In this document: positions 8,624 to 17,820 of the stretch, piece after piece
Layout: every line of letters starts with the position of its first letter
Numbering within the stretch: position 1 is the first letter of the stretch
Origin: Streptomyces sp. A0958
Lineage (GTDB): Bacteria > Actinomycetota > Actinomycetes > Streptomycetales > Streptomycetaceae
NCBI RefSeq assembly: GCF_004795035.1
Contig: NZ_SSBK01000026.1
Coordinates: 34,390 to 98,389 of the forward strand
Reading direction: 5' to 3'
DNA length: 64,000 bases
Notes under the pieces: generated by a model
Seen by the model: only the letters and a program-made list of their open reading frames with translations
Databases searched by the model: none
Told to the model about the DNA's origin: nothing
Program-made: the position numbers and the translations under genes

Positions 8624-10579
8624 TCAGTCCTCGGAGGAGGCCGACGGCAGTTGGGTCTGGATGAGGTCCATGACTGAGGAGTCGGTGAGGGTGGTGACGT
8701 CGCCGAGGGCGCGGTTTTCTGCGACGTCGCGTAGGAGGCGTCGCATGATTTTGCCGGAGCGGGTCTTGGGGAGTTCGGCGACGGGCATGATGCGTTTCGG
8801 TTTGGCGATGGGGCCGAGGGTGGTGCCGACGTGGTTGCGCAGTTGTGCGACGAGTTCGTCGGAGGGGGTGGCTGTGCCGCGCAGGATGACGAAGGCGACG
8901 ATGGCCTGGCCGGTTGTTTCGTCGGTGGCGCCGACGACGGCGGCCTCGGCGACCGAGGGGTGGGAGACGAGTGCGGACTCGACTTCGGTGGTCGAGATGT
9001 TGTGGCCGGACACCAGCATGACGTCGTCGACCCGGCCGAGCAGCCAGATGTCGCCGTCCTGGTCCTTCTTGGCGCCGTCGCCGGCGAAGTACTTGCCCTC
9101 GAAGCGTGACCAGTAGGTGTCCAGGAACCGCTGGTCGTCGCGCCAGATGGTGCGCAGCATGGACGGCCAGGGTTCGGTGAGGACGAGGTAGCCGCCTCCG
9201 CCATTGGGTACTTCGCGGGCCTCGTCGTCGACGACGGTGGCGCAGATGCCCGGGAGGGCGCGCTGGGCGCTTCCCGGCTTGGTCTCGGTGACACCGGGCA
9301 GCGGCGAGATCATCATCGTGCCGGTCTCGGTCTGCCACCAGGTGTCCACGACCGGGCAGGTGTCGGCACCGATGTGCTTGCGGTACCAGACCCAGGCCTC
9401 GGGGTTGATCGGCTCACCGACCGAACCCAGAACGCGCAGGGACGACAGGTCGAACTTCGCGGGGATGTCATCCCCCCACTTCATGAACGTACGGATCGCG
9501 GTCGGCGCGGTGTAGAGGATCGTGACACCGTACTTCTGGACGATCTCCCAGAAACGCCCCTGGTGCGGGGTATCGGGGGTGCCCTCGTACATCACCTGCG
9601 TAGCACCGTTGGCCAGCGGCCCGTAAACGATGTACGAGTGCCCCGTCACCCACCCGATATCGGCCGTGCACCAGTAGACGTCGGTTTCCGCCTTGAGATC
9701 GAAAACGGCGTGATGGGTGTACGCCGCCTGAGTGAGATAACCCCCCGAGGTGTGCAGAATGCCCTTGGGCTTCCCGGTCGTACCCGACGTGTACAGGATG
9801 AACAGCGGCTGCTCCGCCTCGAACGCCCGGGGGGTGTGCTCGGCGGACTGGCGGGCGGTGATCTCGTGCCACCAGATGTCCCGGCCCTGGGTCCAGGCGG
9901 TGTCCTGGCCGGTGCGCCGGACGACCAGGACGTGCTCGACGCCTTCGATACGGGAGACGGCGTCATCGACCGCGGGCTTGAGCGCGGAGGGCTTGCCACG
10001 GCGGTACCCGCCGTCGGCGGTGATGACGACCTTCGCGTCCGCGTCCTGGATACGGGCGGCGATGGCATCGGCGGAGAACCCGCCGAAAACCACCGAGTGC
10101 GCTGCGCCGATGCGGGCGCAGGCCAGCATCGCGATGGCGGCCTCGGGGATCATCGGGAGGTAGACGGCGACCCGGTCGCCCTTGCCGACACCGAGTTCGG
10201 TGAGGGCGTTGGCGGCGCGGGAGACCTCGTCCTTCAGTTCCGTGTAGGTGATGGCGCGGCTGTCGCCGGGCTCGCCCTCGAAGTGGATGGCGACCCGGTC
10301 GCCGTTGCCCGCCTCGACGTGACGGTCCACGCAGTTGTACGCGACGTTGAGCTCGCCGTCCGCGAACCACTTCGCGAAGGGCGGATTGCTCCAGTCGAGT
10401 GTCTCGGTCGGTTCGGTGGCCCAGGTCAGGCGGCGGGCCTGCTCGGCCCAGAAGCCCAGCCGGTCCGCTTCGGCCTGCTCGTACGCCTCCGCGGTGACAT
10501 TGGCGTTGGCGGCCAGCTCGGCAGGCGGAGCGAACTTCCGCTCTTCCCGAAGCAGGTTGGCCAGGCTCTCGTTGCTCAC
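8624..10579 (-). CDS. acs: Acetate--CoA ligase (acetyl-CoA synthetase)
   Basis: This AMP-forming enzyme converts acetate, ATP and CoA to acetyl-CoA. Signatures are FILYTSGTTGKPKGILHTSG (P-loop/adenylation motif), VDTWWQTETG and the C-terminal SGKIMRR, whose Lys is the acetylation-regulated residue of this family. The frame extends to an ATG at 10621 without a ribosome-binding site; GGGAG lies five bases before the GTG at 10579, and family proteins start at this SNESLANLL sequence, giving 651 aa. A probable DasR site lies 85 bp upstream and a strong terminator follows, so it is likely transcribed alone. Confidence 0.95.
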   Translation of the reverse strand: MSNESLANLLREERKFAPPAELAANANVTAEAYEQAEADRLGFWAEQARRLTWATEPTETLDWSNPPFAKWFADGELNVAYNCVDRHVEAGNGDRVAIHFEGEPGDSRAITYTELKDEVSRAANALTELGVGKGDRVAVYLPMIPEAAIAMLACARIGAAHSVVFGGFSADAIAARIQDADAKVVITADGGYRRGKPSALKPAVDDAVSRIEGVEHVLVVRRTGQDTAWTQGRDIWWHEITARQSAEHTPRAFEAEQPLFILYTSGTTGKPKGILHTSGGYLTQAAYTHHAVFDLKAETDVYWCTADIGWVTGHSYIVYGPLANGATQVMYEGTPDTPHQGRFWEIVQKYGVTILYTAPTAIRTFMKWGDDIPAKFDLSSLRVLGSVGEPINPEAWVWYRKHIGADTCPVVDTWWQTETGTMMISPLPGVTETKPGSAQRALPGICATVVDDEAREVPNGGGGYLVLTEPWPSMLRTIWRDDQRFLDTYWSRFEGKYFAGDGAKKDQDGDIWLLGRVDDVMLVSGHNISTTEVESALVSHPSVAEAAVVGATDETTGQAIVAFVILRGTATPSDELVAQLRNHVGTTLGPIAKPKRIMPVAELPKTRSGKIMRRLLRDVAENRALGDVTTLTDSSVMDLIQTQLPSASSED

Positions 10580-10663
10580 GACTTCTCCCAGTCCCAGGGT
10601 GTCCGTTGTGTCCCGGGGCATAGCTCATCAGTCCCAAGGCCGGGTGACAAGTGTCTGCCGGGA

Positions 10664-10679
10664 ATTGGTTTAGACCTGT
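10664..10679. promoter_or_regulatory. Candidate DasR-responsive element (dre) upstream of acs
   Basis: ATTGGTTTAGACCTGT matches 13 of 16 positions of the DasR consensus ACTGGTCTAGACCAGT, including the palindromic core GGT..TAGACC. DasR is the GntR-family GlcNAc-responsive regulator of Streptomyces. Position about 85 bp upstream of the acs start suits transcriptional control. The assignment is from motif only. Confidence 0.45.
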
Positions 10680-10919
10680 GTCTCGTGTATAGGTGGATGA
10701 TCCCGCTTCCGCGTCGGGGTGACACGGTGGAGTACTGCGCCGGTGTGGCGGTGTGGCATGTGGTGGCGTGGCGTGGCCAGTGGCGCCCGCGGCCGGGTGG
10801 TGGTGCGCCCGCGTGGTGGTGCGCCCGCGTGGTGCTGGGGGCAAGGGGACGTGCGGTGCGGGTGTGTGGTGACGTGGAAGCGGGATCACAAGGTCTCACG
10901 GACACGGGGCCTGCGTGGT
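10680..10919. other. Intergenic region with short GC-rich direct repeats
   Basis: No gene is supported here. The part next to acs (TTTAGACC, CGTGTATAGG) probably carries its promoter. The part next to the carbonic anhydrase stop contains a tandem repeat of GCCCGCGTGGTGGTGC (about 2.5 copies near 10805-10840) and GGTGTGGCGGTGTGG. The repeats give long but meaningless open frames. Confidence 0.5.
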
Positions 10920-13734
10920 TCAGGCGCCGGTACGTGCCAGCTCGGCCGGGCGAGCGGGCGCGATCGGGTCGAAGACCTCATCCGGCCCGTTTCCGGCAGC
11001 CGCGCCCTCGGCCAGCAGATACGACTGCGCCTCGGCGACGTGGAAATACGTGCCGTGGAGCTGAAGAGTGCCGTCGGCGATGCGGCGCGCCACCGATGGA
11101 TGGGCGCGCAGATGGTCGAGCTGCTGGACCACATTGGTCAGACAGAGCTGTTCCACCGCATCGGTGGGCGGCCGGCCGGAGAGCCTGGCGGAGGCCTGGC
11201 TGGCCGAGGCCACCCGCTCCAGGCTGGGAAGCCCGTGCCGGAGCCAGCGCCACAGCGACGTGTCCCGGGTGTCCGGCTCGGCCGGTTCGGCCCCGAGGAG
11301 TGCCTTCATCGCACCGCAGCCGGAGTGACCGCACACGGTGATGGACTCGACGCCGAGCATGTCCACCGCGTACTCGATCGCTGCGCCCACCGAATGGTCG
11401 CCGTTCTCGGCGTCCGGTGGCGGCACCAGGTTGCCGATGTTGCGCACTGTGAACAGGTCGCCCGGCCCGCTGGCCGTGATCATGCTCGTCACCAGGCGGG
11501 AGTCCGCGCAGGTGATGAAGAGCTGTGAGGGCCGCTGGCCCTCCGCGGCGAGTCGTGCCAGCTCCCCACGGACGAGGGGCGCCGTATCTCGCTGGAACGA
11601 GCTGAGACCTCTGACCAACCGGTGAGCCCCGACCGCGAGCGGGGGCCGGGCGGTGGGTGCGGCCTGCGCGGGGGGTGGAGCCGACGTGGGGGGTGTGGGC
11701 TGCTGGGCTGGCGGGGCCGTGTCGGGGGTGACGTCCGATTCGATGCGGGGCGTCGATGGGGGAGTGCCACGGTTGGTGGCGCGGCCGGGGGCGTGCTGGG
11801 CGGAGGCGGCGTCACCAGTAGCGGGGCCGGGGGCAGTGGGCATGGCCTTGGGGGTGGTGGGCGTGGCCTCGGGCGTGGCGGGCGTGGCCTTGGCGGTGGT
11901 GGGCGTGGCCTCGGGCGTGGCGGGCGTGGCCTTGGCGGTGGTGGTGTCGCGGGCTGTGGCTGGGGCGGGGTCGGTGGGGGTCTGTCGGCGGGACCGGTCG
12001 GTGGTCGGTCCCGTGGGAGGCGCGTGCTCGGACCGGTCGTGGCAGTGGTGGTTGAGCCCCGGGGGCCACGGACGGCAGCAGGAGTCAGCCGCTGAGGCGG
12101 GTTCGGCGATTCTGCCGGTCGGCCTGCCGACGAAGGCCACTCGGCCGCCATGGGCGGTATGGGCGTTGCTCCAGTCCTGGATCGTCTCGTATGCCGCGTG
12201 ATCCATGAAGGAGCCGTCCAGCTCGACGACCACGTCGGCGTACTGGGGCAGTCGCCCCAGTACCCGGCTGAGCCGTGGCACGGCCAGGAACGTCAACTGC
12301 CCGCGTACGGCGACGAGATGTCGGCCGTTTCGTTCGGTGGCCGAAATGCGGGTGCGGGCCAGCCGGTGCAGGGCGACCGTCACCGCCGCCGCGATCCCGA
12401 TCACCACGCCCTTGAGGACGCCGACGAGCAGCACGCCGGCGATCGTCGCGCCGTACACAAGGAACTCCCGGTGCCTGTGGACGTTGCGGATGTGCGCGAA
12501 GCTCACCATCTTGAGGCCGACCATCATCACCAACGCACCGAGGGCGGCCAGCGGGATTCGTTCCAGGGCGGTGACGAGCAGGACGGAGGCGAGCAGAATC
12601 CACACGCCGTGCAGCACGGTGGAGGCGCGGCTGGTTGCCCCGGCCCTCACATTCGCCGAACTGCGCACGGCTCCGCCGGAGACCGCCAGCCCACCCAGCA
12701 AGCCCGATACCGAGTTGGCGATGCCTTGTGCGCGGAGCTCCCGGTCCAGGTCGGAGCGTCTGAGCGGGGGACTGAGCCGGCCGGGGACGGCTGCTCCCTT
12801 CCCGTCTCCTGCCACGGGGGCCCCGGCCGACCTCTCACGGCTTCGGTCGGAGGCCAGCTTGTCCACGGCGACGGCGGCGAGCAGCGACTCGAGGCTGGCT
12901 ACGAGCATCATCGTGAAGACGGCCGTAGCCAGGCCGAGCACGGGGCCCTGCGGCATCTCGGGGAGGGCGTGCGAGCGCCAGGACGGCAGATCGACCCGGG
13001 CGATCGTCGGGGCCGCCCATGCTGCTGCGGCGGTGGCCAAGCCCACCGAGGCAAGGGCTGCCGGGACGCGGCGCAGGAGTCGGCCTGCCCGTCCGGGCAT
13101 CCGCGGCCACAGCACCAGAATCGCGATGGTGAGCGCGCCCATCAATGGAGCTGCCGGACTGGCACGTGCCAATTGTTCGGGGAGATGGAGGGCGTTGGAG
13201 ACGGCCGAGCTCTGTGGCGAACCGCCCAGCACGATGTGCAGTTGAGCGAGTGCGATGGCCACACCGATGCCGGCAAGCGTGCCGTGCACGATCGCGGGGC
13301 TGACGGCGAGCGCGCTGCGGCCTGCGCGCAGAGAGCCCAGCGTGAGCTGAAGCAGTCCCGCTGCGATGGTGATGGCGCAGGTAGTGCGCCAGCCGTAGAT
13401 CTGGATCACCTCGGCTGTCACCACGGTCAGCCCGGCGGACGGGCCGGAAACCTGGAGGGGGGGTTCCGCCGAGCAGTCCGGCGACGATGCCACCGACCGC
13501 GGCGGAGATGAGGCCCGCTTCCAGAGGGGCGCCCATGGCGGCGGCCAGGCCCAGAGACATGGGGATGGCGAGCAGGAACACAGTGATGGACGCGGACACG
13601 TCGGCGCCGGCGATGCGGAAGCGTCCGCCGCGCTGTGGCGGTGGCGGGCTGTGTGGTCGCTTGACTCCCGAGGACCTGGGAGGGCGCGAACTGCGGGACG
13701 AGCGGTCGTGACGAGTGGGTACGCAGGCAGACAT
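10920..13734 (-). pseudogene. SulP transporter / beta-carbonic anhydrase fusion, frameshifted
   Basis: The encoded fusion would import bicarbonate or sulfate through a SulP-family membrane domain and hydrate CO2 with a cytoplasmic beta-carbonic anhydrase. The N-terminus (from ATG 13734; ITVFLLAIPMSLGLAAAMGA) and the rest (LQVSGPSAGLTVVTAEVIQ onward) are in different frames. They join at a run of seven G at 13457-13463; six G would restore GGTPLQVSGPSAG. A STAS-like region (VVVELDGSFMDHAAY) follows the transporter, then a repetitive linker, then the carbonic anhydrase with zinc ligands in TCADSR and VCGHSGCGAMK. The single-base homopolymer lesion could be a sequencing error, phase variation or a true mutation; everything else looks intact. 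Confidence 0.8.
11842..11945 (-). repeat. 42-bp tandem repeat in the SulP-carbonic anhydrase linker
   Basis: About 2.5 copies of a 42-bp unit encode 14-residue repeats of TTAKATPATPEATP in the Thr/Ala/Pro-rich linker between transporter and carbonic anhydrase. Copies 1 and 2 are identical and the third is degenerate. Copy number is likely to vary between strains. Confidence 0.85.
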
Positions 13735-14017
13735 TTTTCCGTCTTCTTCTGGGTGGCGCGGTCGCGAAATGCGGTGACGCGGGCCGTGGAGCACGGCGTG
13801 CAGCGGCGGGATACTTCAACTCTTGGTAAATAGACAGTAATGGAGAGTAAAGAAGCGTGTCCAGGATTGGTGGCAAATGGGCCATCTGACCACCCATTCC
13901 GGTGAATAGGCAGCTTTTCATTCGGCCTGTCGCATTGAGCTCCGTGCAGTGCGTGCGACCTTGGCCGCGCCGTGTCGGCACTCGGCGCAAGCTACCTGCG
14001 AGAAAGAGGGTGGGCGG

Positions 14018-15331
14018 ATGATGGCCGCCACGAAAAGGATCACTTTGGGCGTCATGGCCGTTGCGCTGGCCGTGGGGGCGGCCGGATGCGCGGGACCGGG
14101 CTCCGAGTCACGGGCTTCGGGGCTCGGAGCTGTGAACGGCGCCGCCGGGGAGAAGAAGAAGGCTGCGGAAGCGGCACCCAAGAGTGTGTTCCGGGCCATC
14201 GGCGACGGCTCCACCGCGTTCACGGGCGTCCAGCCCAAGCAGCCGGCGGCACAGCGCCTGACGGCTGGTCAGAAGCCCCCGCAGTTCGTGGTGTTCTCAT
14301 GGGACGGGGCGGGGGAGGACAGTCAGAAGCTCTTCTCGCACTTCCGCGAGGTCGGCAAGAAGTACCACGCCAACATGACGTACTTCCTCAGCGGCGTCTA
14401 TCTGCTGCCCGAGGCGAAGCGGACACAGTACGACCCGCCCAAGCACAACGCCGGAAGCTCGGACATCGGCTTCAACGACACCAAGGGCATCCGGGACACA
14501 CTCACCGAGCTGCGCGGCGCCTGGCAGGACGGGAATGAAGTCGGCACCCACTTCAACGGCCACTTCTGCGGCAAGGACGGCGGCGTCGGCACCTGGTCCG
14601 TCGACGAGTGGAAGAGCGAGATCAGCCAGGCCAAGTCCTTCGTGAAGAGCTGGAAGACGAACGACCCGGACCTGAAGAGCGAGAAGCCGCTGCCCTTCGA
14701 CTACGACAAGGAACTCGTCGGCGGCCGTACCCCCTGCCTGGAGGGTCAGAAGAACATGGTGGCGGCGGCACGTTCCATGGGATTCCGCTATGACTCCAGC
14801 GGCGTCAACAACCAGGTCTGGCCGAAGAAGAAGGACGGGATCTGGGATCTCTCCATGCAGCTCGTCCCGGTGCCGGGACGCGACTTCGAAACGCTGTCGA
14901 TGGACTACAACTTCATGTTCAACCAGTCCGGCACGACGCAGGGCGACCCGGACCAGCATGAGTACTGGGGCAATCAGATGCGTGACGGTCTTCTCCAGGC
15001 CTTCGACCGCGCGTATGACGGCAACCGTGCGCCGCTGATCATCGGCAACCACTTCGAGTCCTGGAACGGTGGCACATACATGCGTGCTGTCGAGGAGACG
15101 ATCGCGACGGTCTGTACCAAGAAGGACGTGCGCTGCGTCTCGTTCAGGCAGCTGGCGGACTGGCTCGACGCGCAGGACCCGGCGACGCTCGCGAAGCTCG
15201 GAACGCTGGAGGTCGGCCAGGCACCGAAGGCCGGATGGCCCGCATTCCTCGAAGCAGGTACGGCATCCGGCCGGGACCAGGCGGCCTCGAAAGCACCTGC
15301 GGCGGCCGCGGGGGAACCTGCCGGACGTTAG
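14018..15331 (+). CDS. Secreted lipoprotein with polysaccharide-deacetylase-like domain
   Basis: This is a predicted exported lipoprotein of 437 aa. The signal peptide ITLGVMAVALAVGAAG ends at Cys in AAGCAG, an acceptable lipobox. The domain from about residue 85 resembles NodB-type deacetylases: VVFSWDGAGED could be the first metal motif and NEVGTHFNGHFCG the second (HxxxH), with a late TPCLEGQKNM and NHFESWNGG region. Substrate and activity are not proven; cell-wall polymer or secreted glycan processing is the family expectation. The ATG at 14018 has GAGGG seven bases upstream and is preferred to the ATG at 13949. It is divergent from the SulP gene across an AT-rich spacer. Confidence 0.75.
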   Translation: MMAATKRITLGVMAVALAVGAAGCAGPGSESRASGLGAVNGAAGEKKKAAEAAPKSVFRAIGDGSTAFTGVQPKQPAAQRLTAGQKPPQFVVFSWDGAGEDSQKLFSHFREVGKKYHANMTYFLSGVYLLPEAKRTQYDPPKHNAGSSDIGFNDTKGIRDTLTELRGAWQDGNEVGTHFNGHFCGKDGGVGTWSVDEWKSEISQAKSFVKSWKTNDPDLKSEKPLPFDYDKELVGGRTPCLEGQKNMVAAARSMGFRYDSSGVNNQVWPKKKDGIWDLSMQLVPVPGRDFETLSMDYNFMFNQSGTTQGDPDQHEYWGNQMRDGLLQAFDRAYDGNRAPLIIGNHFESWNGGTYMRAVEETIATVCTKKDVRCVSFRQLADWLDAQDPATLAKLGTLEVGQAPKAGWPAFLEAGTASGRDQAASKAPAAAAGEPAGR

Positions 15332-15377
15332 AGCGCGTTAGTCCTCCCGCCGGGCTGGCGGGGTCGTCCTCCCGCCG

Positions 15378-15406
15378 GGCGCCGGGCAAGCGACATGCCC
15401 GGCGCC
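15378..15406. terminator. Terminator hairpin between converging genes
   Basis: An 11-bp perfect stem (GGCGCCGGGCA/TGCCCGGCGCC) with a 7-base loop lies between the converging lipoprotein and ATPase genes and would serve both. Confidence 0.7.
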
Positions 15407-15468
15407 GTTCGGTGCAGCGGTCGGGTGGTTCGGCGACGCTCCAGCCGGCCCGAGTCCCTGGCGCCCGC

Positions 15469-16467
15469 TCAGGCAGGCTGGGCGGCTTCGGCTCTGCAGT
15501 GCTCGCCGAGCACGAAAGCCGGGTCGACCTGGGCAGCCAGGTCGGCCCCGGTCTTCTCGTTGCCCCAGCTCTCCGCGTTTCGCAGGTGGAAGTGGACCAT
15601 CTGCCGTGTGTAACGGCCCCAGTCCCGCCGCTCGTACGAGTCCTCCGCGGCGTTCTGCAAGGCTTGCAGGGCCATCCTGTTGTCCGCCTCGAGCAGCTCG
15701 AAGCGCGCGGGCCGGCCCTTCTCCATGGCCCGCACCCAGTCGGAGTGGCCGACGGTGACCAACAGGTCCTCGCCCACCTCATCGCGCAGGAACTCCAGGT
15801 CGTCCTCGCCCTGCACCTTGTTGCCGACGACCTTCAGGTCGACGCCGAAGTCCCGCGCGTACTCCTTGTACTGGCGGTAGACGGAGACGCCCTTGCGGGT
15901 CGGTTCGGCGATGAGGAACGTCATGTCGAAGCGGGTGAACATCCCCGAGGCGAACGAATCCGAACCGGCGGTCATGTCGACCACCACGTATTCATCGGGT
16001 CCGTCGACGAGGTGGTTGAGGCAGAGCTCGACCGCGCCGACCTTGGAGTGGTAGCAGGCCACGCCGAGGTCCGACTCGGTGAACGGCCCTGTCGCCATCA
16101 GGCGGATGTCTCCGTCGTCGAGCCGCACCGTGCGGGCGCAGGCATCGAAGATCGGGTTGTCCTCGCGCACGCGCAGCAGGCGTGAGCCCTCGCCCGGTGG
16201 TGTCGTCTTGATCATCGTCTCGGCCGATGTGATGCGTGGATTGCTGCCGCGCAGATACTCCTTGATCAGAGGCAGCTGCGCCCCCATGGCAGGCAGCGCG
16301 GCGGATTCCTCCTCGTCGAGGCCGAGCGCGGCCCCGAGGTGCTGATTGATGTCGGCGTCCACCGCGACGACGTGGGCTTCATTGGCGGCGAGGTGGCGGA
16401 TGAAGAGCGAGGACAGCGTGGTCTTGCCGCTGCCGCCCTTCCCTACGAAAGCGATCTTCATGTTCAC
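15469..16467 (-). CDS. CooC/MinD-like P-loop ATPase
   Basis: This 332-aa SIMIBI-class ATPase has the deviant Walker A VGKGGSGKTTLSSLF at its N-terminus. It also has VVAVDADINQHLGAALG (switch I Asp) and YVVVDMTAGSDS. This subgroup includes CooC nickel-insertion factors and ParA/MinD-type positioning ATPases. No metalloenzyme partner is nearby, so the function remains open. Its start is 97 bp from the divergent Fic-like gene, with AGGTG before the ATG. Confidence 0.8.
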   Translation of the reverse strand: MNMKIAFVGKGGSGKTTLSSLFIRHLAANEAHVVAVDADINQHLGAALGLDEEESAALPAMGAQLPLIKEYLRGSNPRITSAETMIKTTPPGEGSRLLRVREDNPIFDACARTVRLDDGDIRLMATGPFTESDLGVACYHSKVGAVELCLNHLVDGPDEYVVVDMTAGSDSFASGMFTRFDMTFLIAEPTRKGVSVYRQYKEYARDFGVDLKVVGNKVQGEDDLEFLRDEVGEDLLVTVGHSDWVRAMEKGRPARFELLEADNRMALQALQNAAEDSYERRDWGRYTRQMVHFHLRNAESWGNEKTGADLAAQVDPAFVLGEHCRAEAAQPA

Positions 16468-16563
16468 CTAGGGTAGTCGATCGATTGCTTTGTGTTGCCT
16501 GGTTTCGTGAAGAAGGCCACTCCCGGCCGGTAGCCGCGCGTGAGGCGCGTAGCCTCGCTACTT

Positions 16564-17388
16564 ATGAGTACGACTTCCTCGGACCCGCTTGTCGCTCTGG
16601 GCGCTCTGCCGGGCGTGACCGACGCGGTGGACTCGGTACGCAAGGCCGTCGACCGCGTCTATGGTCACCGCGTGATGCGGCGTCGCAGCAACGAGGTCAC
16701 AGCTGAGGCCGCGCTGCGAGGGGCCCGCGGGTCGGCCGCGCTGTCCGGTGCTGACTGGAATCTCGAGGAGGTGCGCCGGCGCACCGATTTCAGTGGCGAC
16801 GGCGAGGCCTGTGTGATCGGAGCCGCCCTTCGCCTGACGGCGGAAGCGGGACAGCTTCTGTCCATTTGGCGGCAGTCTCCACTGCGGGTCCTGGCCCGGC
16901 TCCACCTGGTGGCGGCGGGAAGCGCCGCACCCGAGGATGCCGTCGGCCGTCCCCGGCTCGCGGGGGAACCGGTGGACGAGCCGCTGATCGAAGCGTCGTT
17001 GCCGGACGCGGACGAGGTGGCGGGCCGGCTGGACGGGCTGAGTCGGCTAATCCTTTCGGGGAGCGAGGCGCCTGCCTTGGTGACGTCCGCAGTCGTCCAT
17101 GGAGAGCTGCTGGCTCTGCGGCCCTTTGGCTCGTACAACGGCCTGGTGGCGCGGACCGCGGAGCGCATCGTGCTGATCGGGAGCGGGCTGGACCCCAAGT
17201 CGATCTGCCCGGCCGAAGTCGGACACGCCGAACAGGGGAGGGCGGCCTATGTGGCGGCCTTCGACGGCTACCTGTCGGGAACGCCAGAGGGCATGGCCGC
17301 CTGGATCAAGCACTGCGGCCGCTCGGCGGAACTCGGTGTCAGGGAATCGACAGCGGTGTGTGAGGCCCTCCAGCGCGGCGCCGCGTAA
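16564..17388 (+). CDS. Fic-like protein with degenerate active-site motif
   Basis: This 274-aa protein is often labelled oxidoreductase in Streptomyces, but its fold signature is of the Fic/DOC type. In the position of the Fic motif HPFxx[DG]GNGRxxR it has LRPFGSYNGLVARTAER. The catalytic His is replaced by Arg and GNGR by YNGL, so AMP-transferase activity is doubtful. The upstream helix VTSAVVHGELLAL fits the Fic core. The ATG at 16564 lies eight bases after TAGCCT with no ribosome-binding site, suggesting a leaderless message. It is divergent from the CooC-like ATPase. Confidence 0.6.
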   Translation: MSTTSSDPLVALGALPGVTDAVDSVRKAVDRVYGHRVMRRRSNEVTAEAALRGARGSAALSGADWNLEEVRRRTDFSGDGEACVIGAALRLTAEAGQLLSIWRQSPLRVLARLHLVAAGSAAPEDAVGRPRLAGEPVDEPLIEASLPDADEVAGRLDGLSRLILSGSEAPALVTSAVVHGELLALRPFGSYNGLVARTAERIVLIGSGLDPKSICPAEVGHAEQGRAAYVAAFDGYLSGTPEGMAAWIKHCGRSAELGVRESTAVCEALQRGAA

Positions 17389-17820
17389 CGCGCTACCCGC
17401 AGACGGCAAGTGCGGCAGGCGCCACGTGCTGAGAAGAACGCCGTGAGCGTGGTGCGGGGTGGCGGGCATAGTTGCGGCGGCACCGGTCCCGGTACCGCCG
17501 CTGGCACGTCCGCCCAGTTACCAAGCGTCCTCGATCTATGCCCATCAGGTCGGGTTCTTTGCCCGTTCCTGGTGCGGCTGGCCCGTAATCGACGGGTCGA
17601 CGTCGCGTGGGTGCTGGGTCTCCGTGCGCGGTCCGTGGGCCTTTACTGCGTCATCAGGTCATCCTCTCGGATGTCCTTGGTCTCGCGGGCCGTTGAGTCC
17701 TTTGTACTCCAGGGGCCCGGTGAGCGGTAGTGGTGGCCGCACTTCTTTACTTTTAGGTTCAATTACGGACGAGTTGGTCCAATGGGTCGTGCCGCGCAGG
17801 TCGTGTCGCGCGGGGTTGCG
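17389..17820. other. Intergenic region without a supported gene
   Basis: These 430 bp lie between a plus-strand and a minus-strand gene that converge. Open frames here have poor codon bias or no ribosome-binding site. The last 80 bp are AT-richer (TTCTTTACTTTTAGGTTCAATTACGG). I see no clear hairpin with a T-run. Confidence 0.4.
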
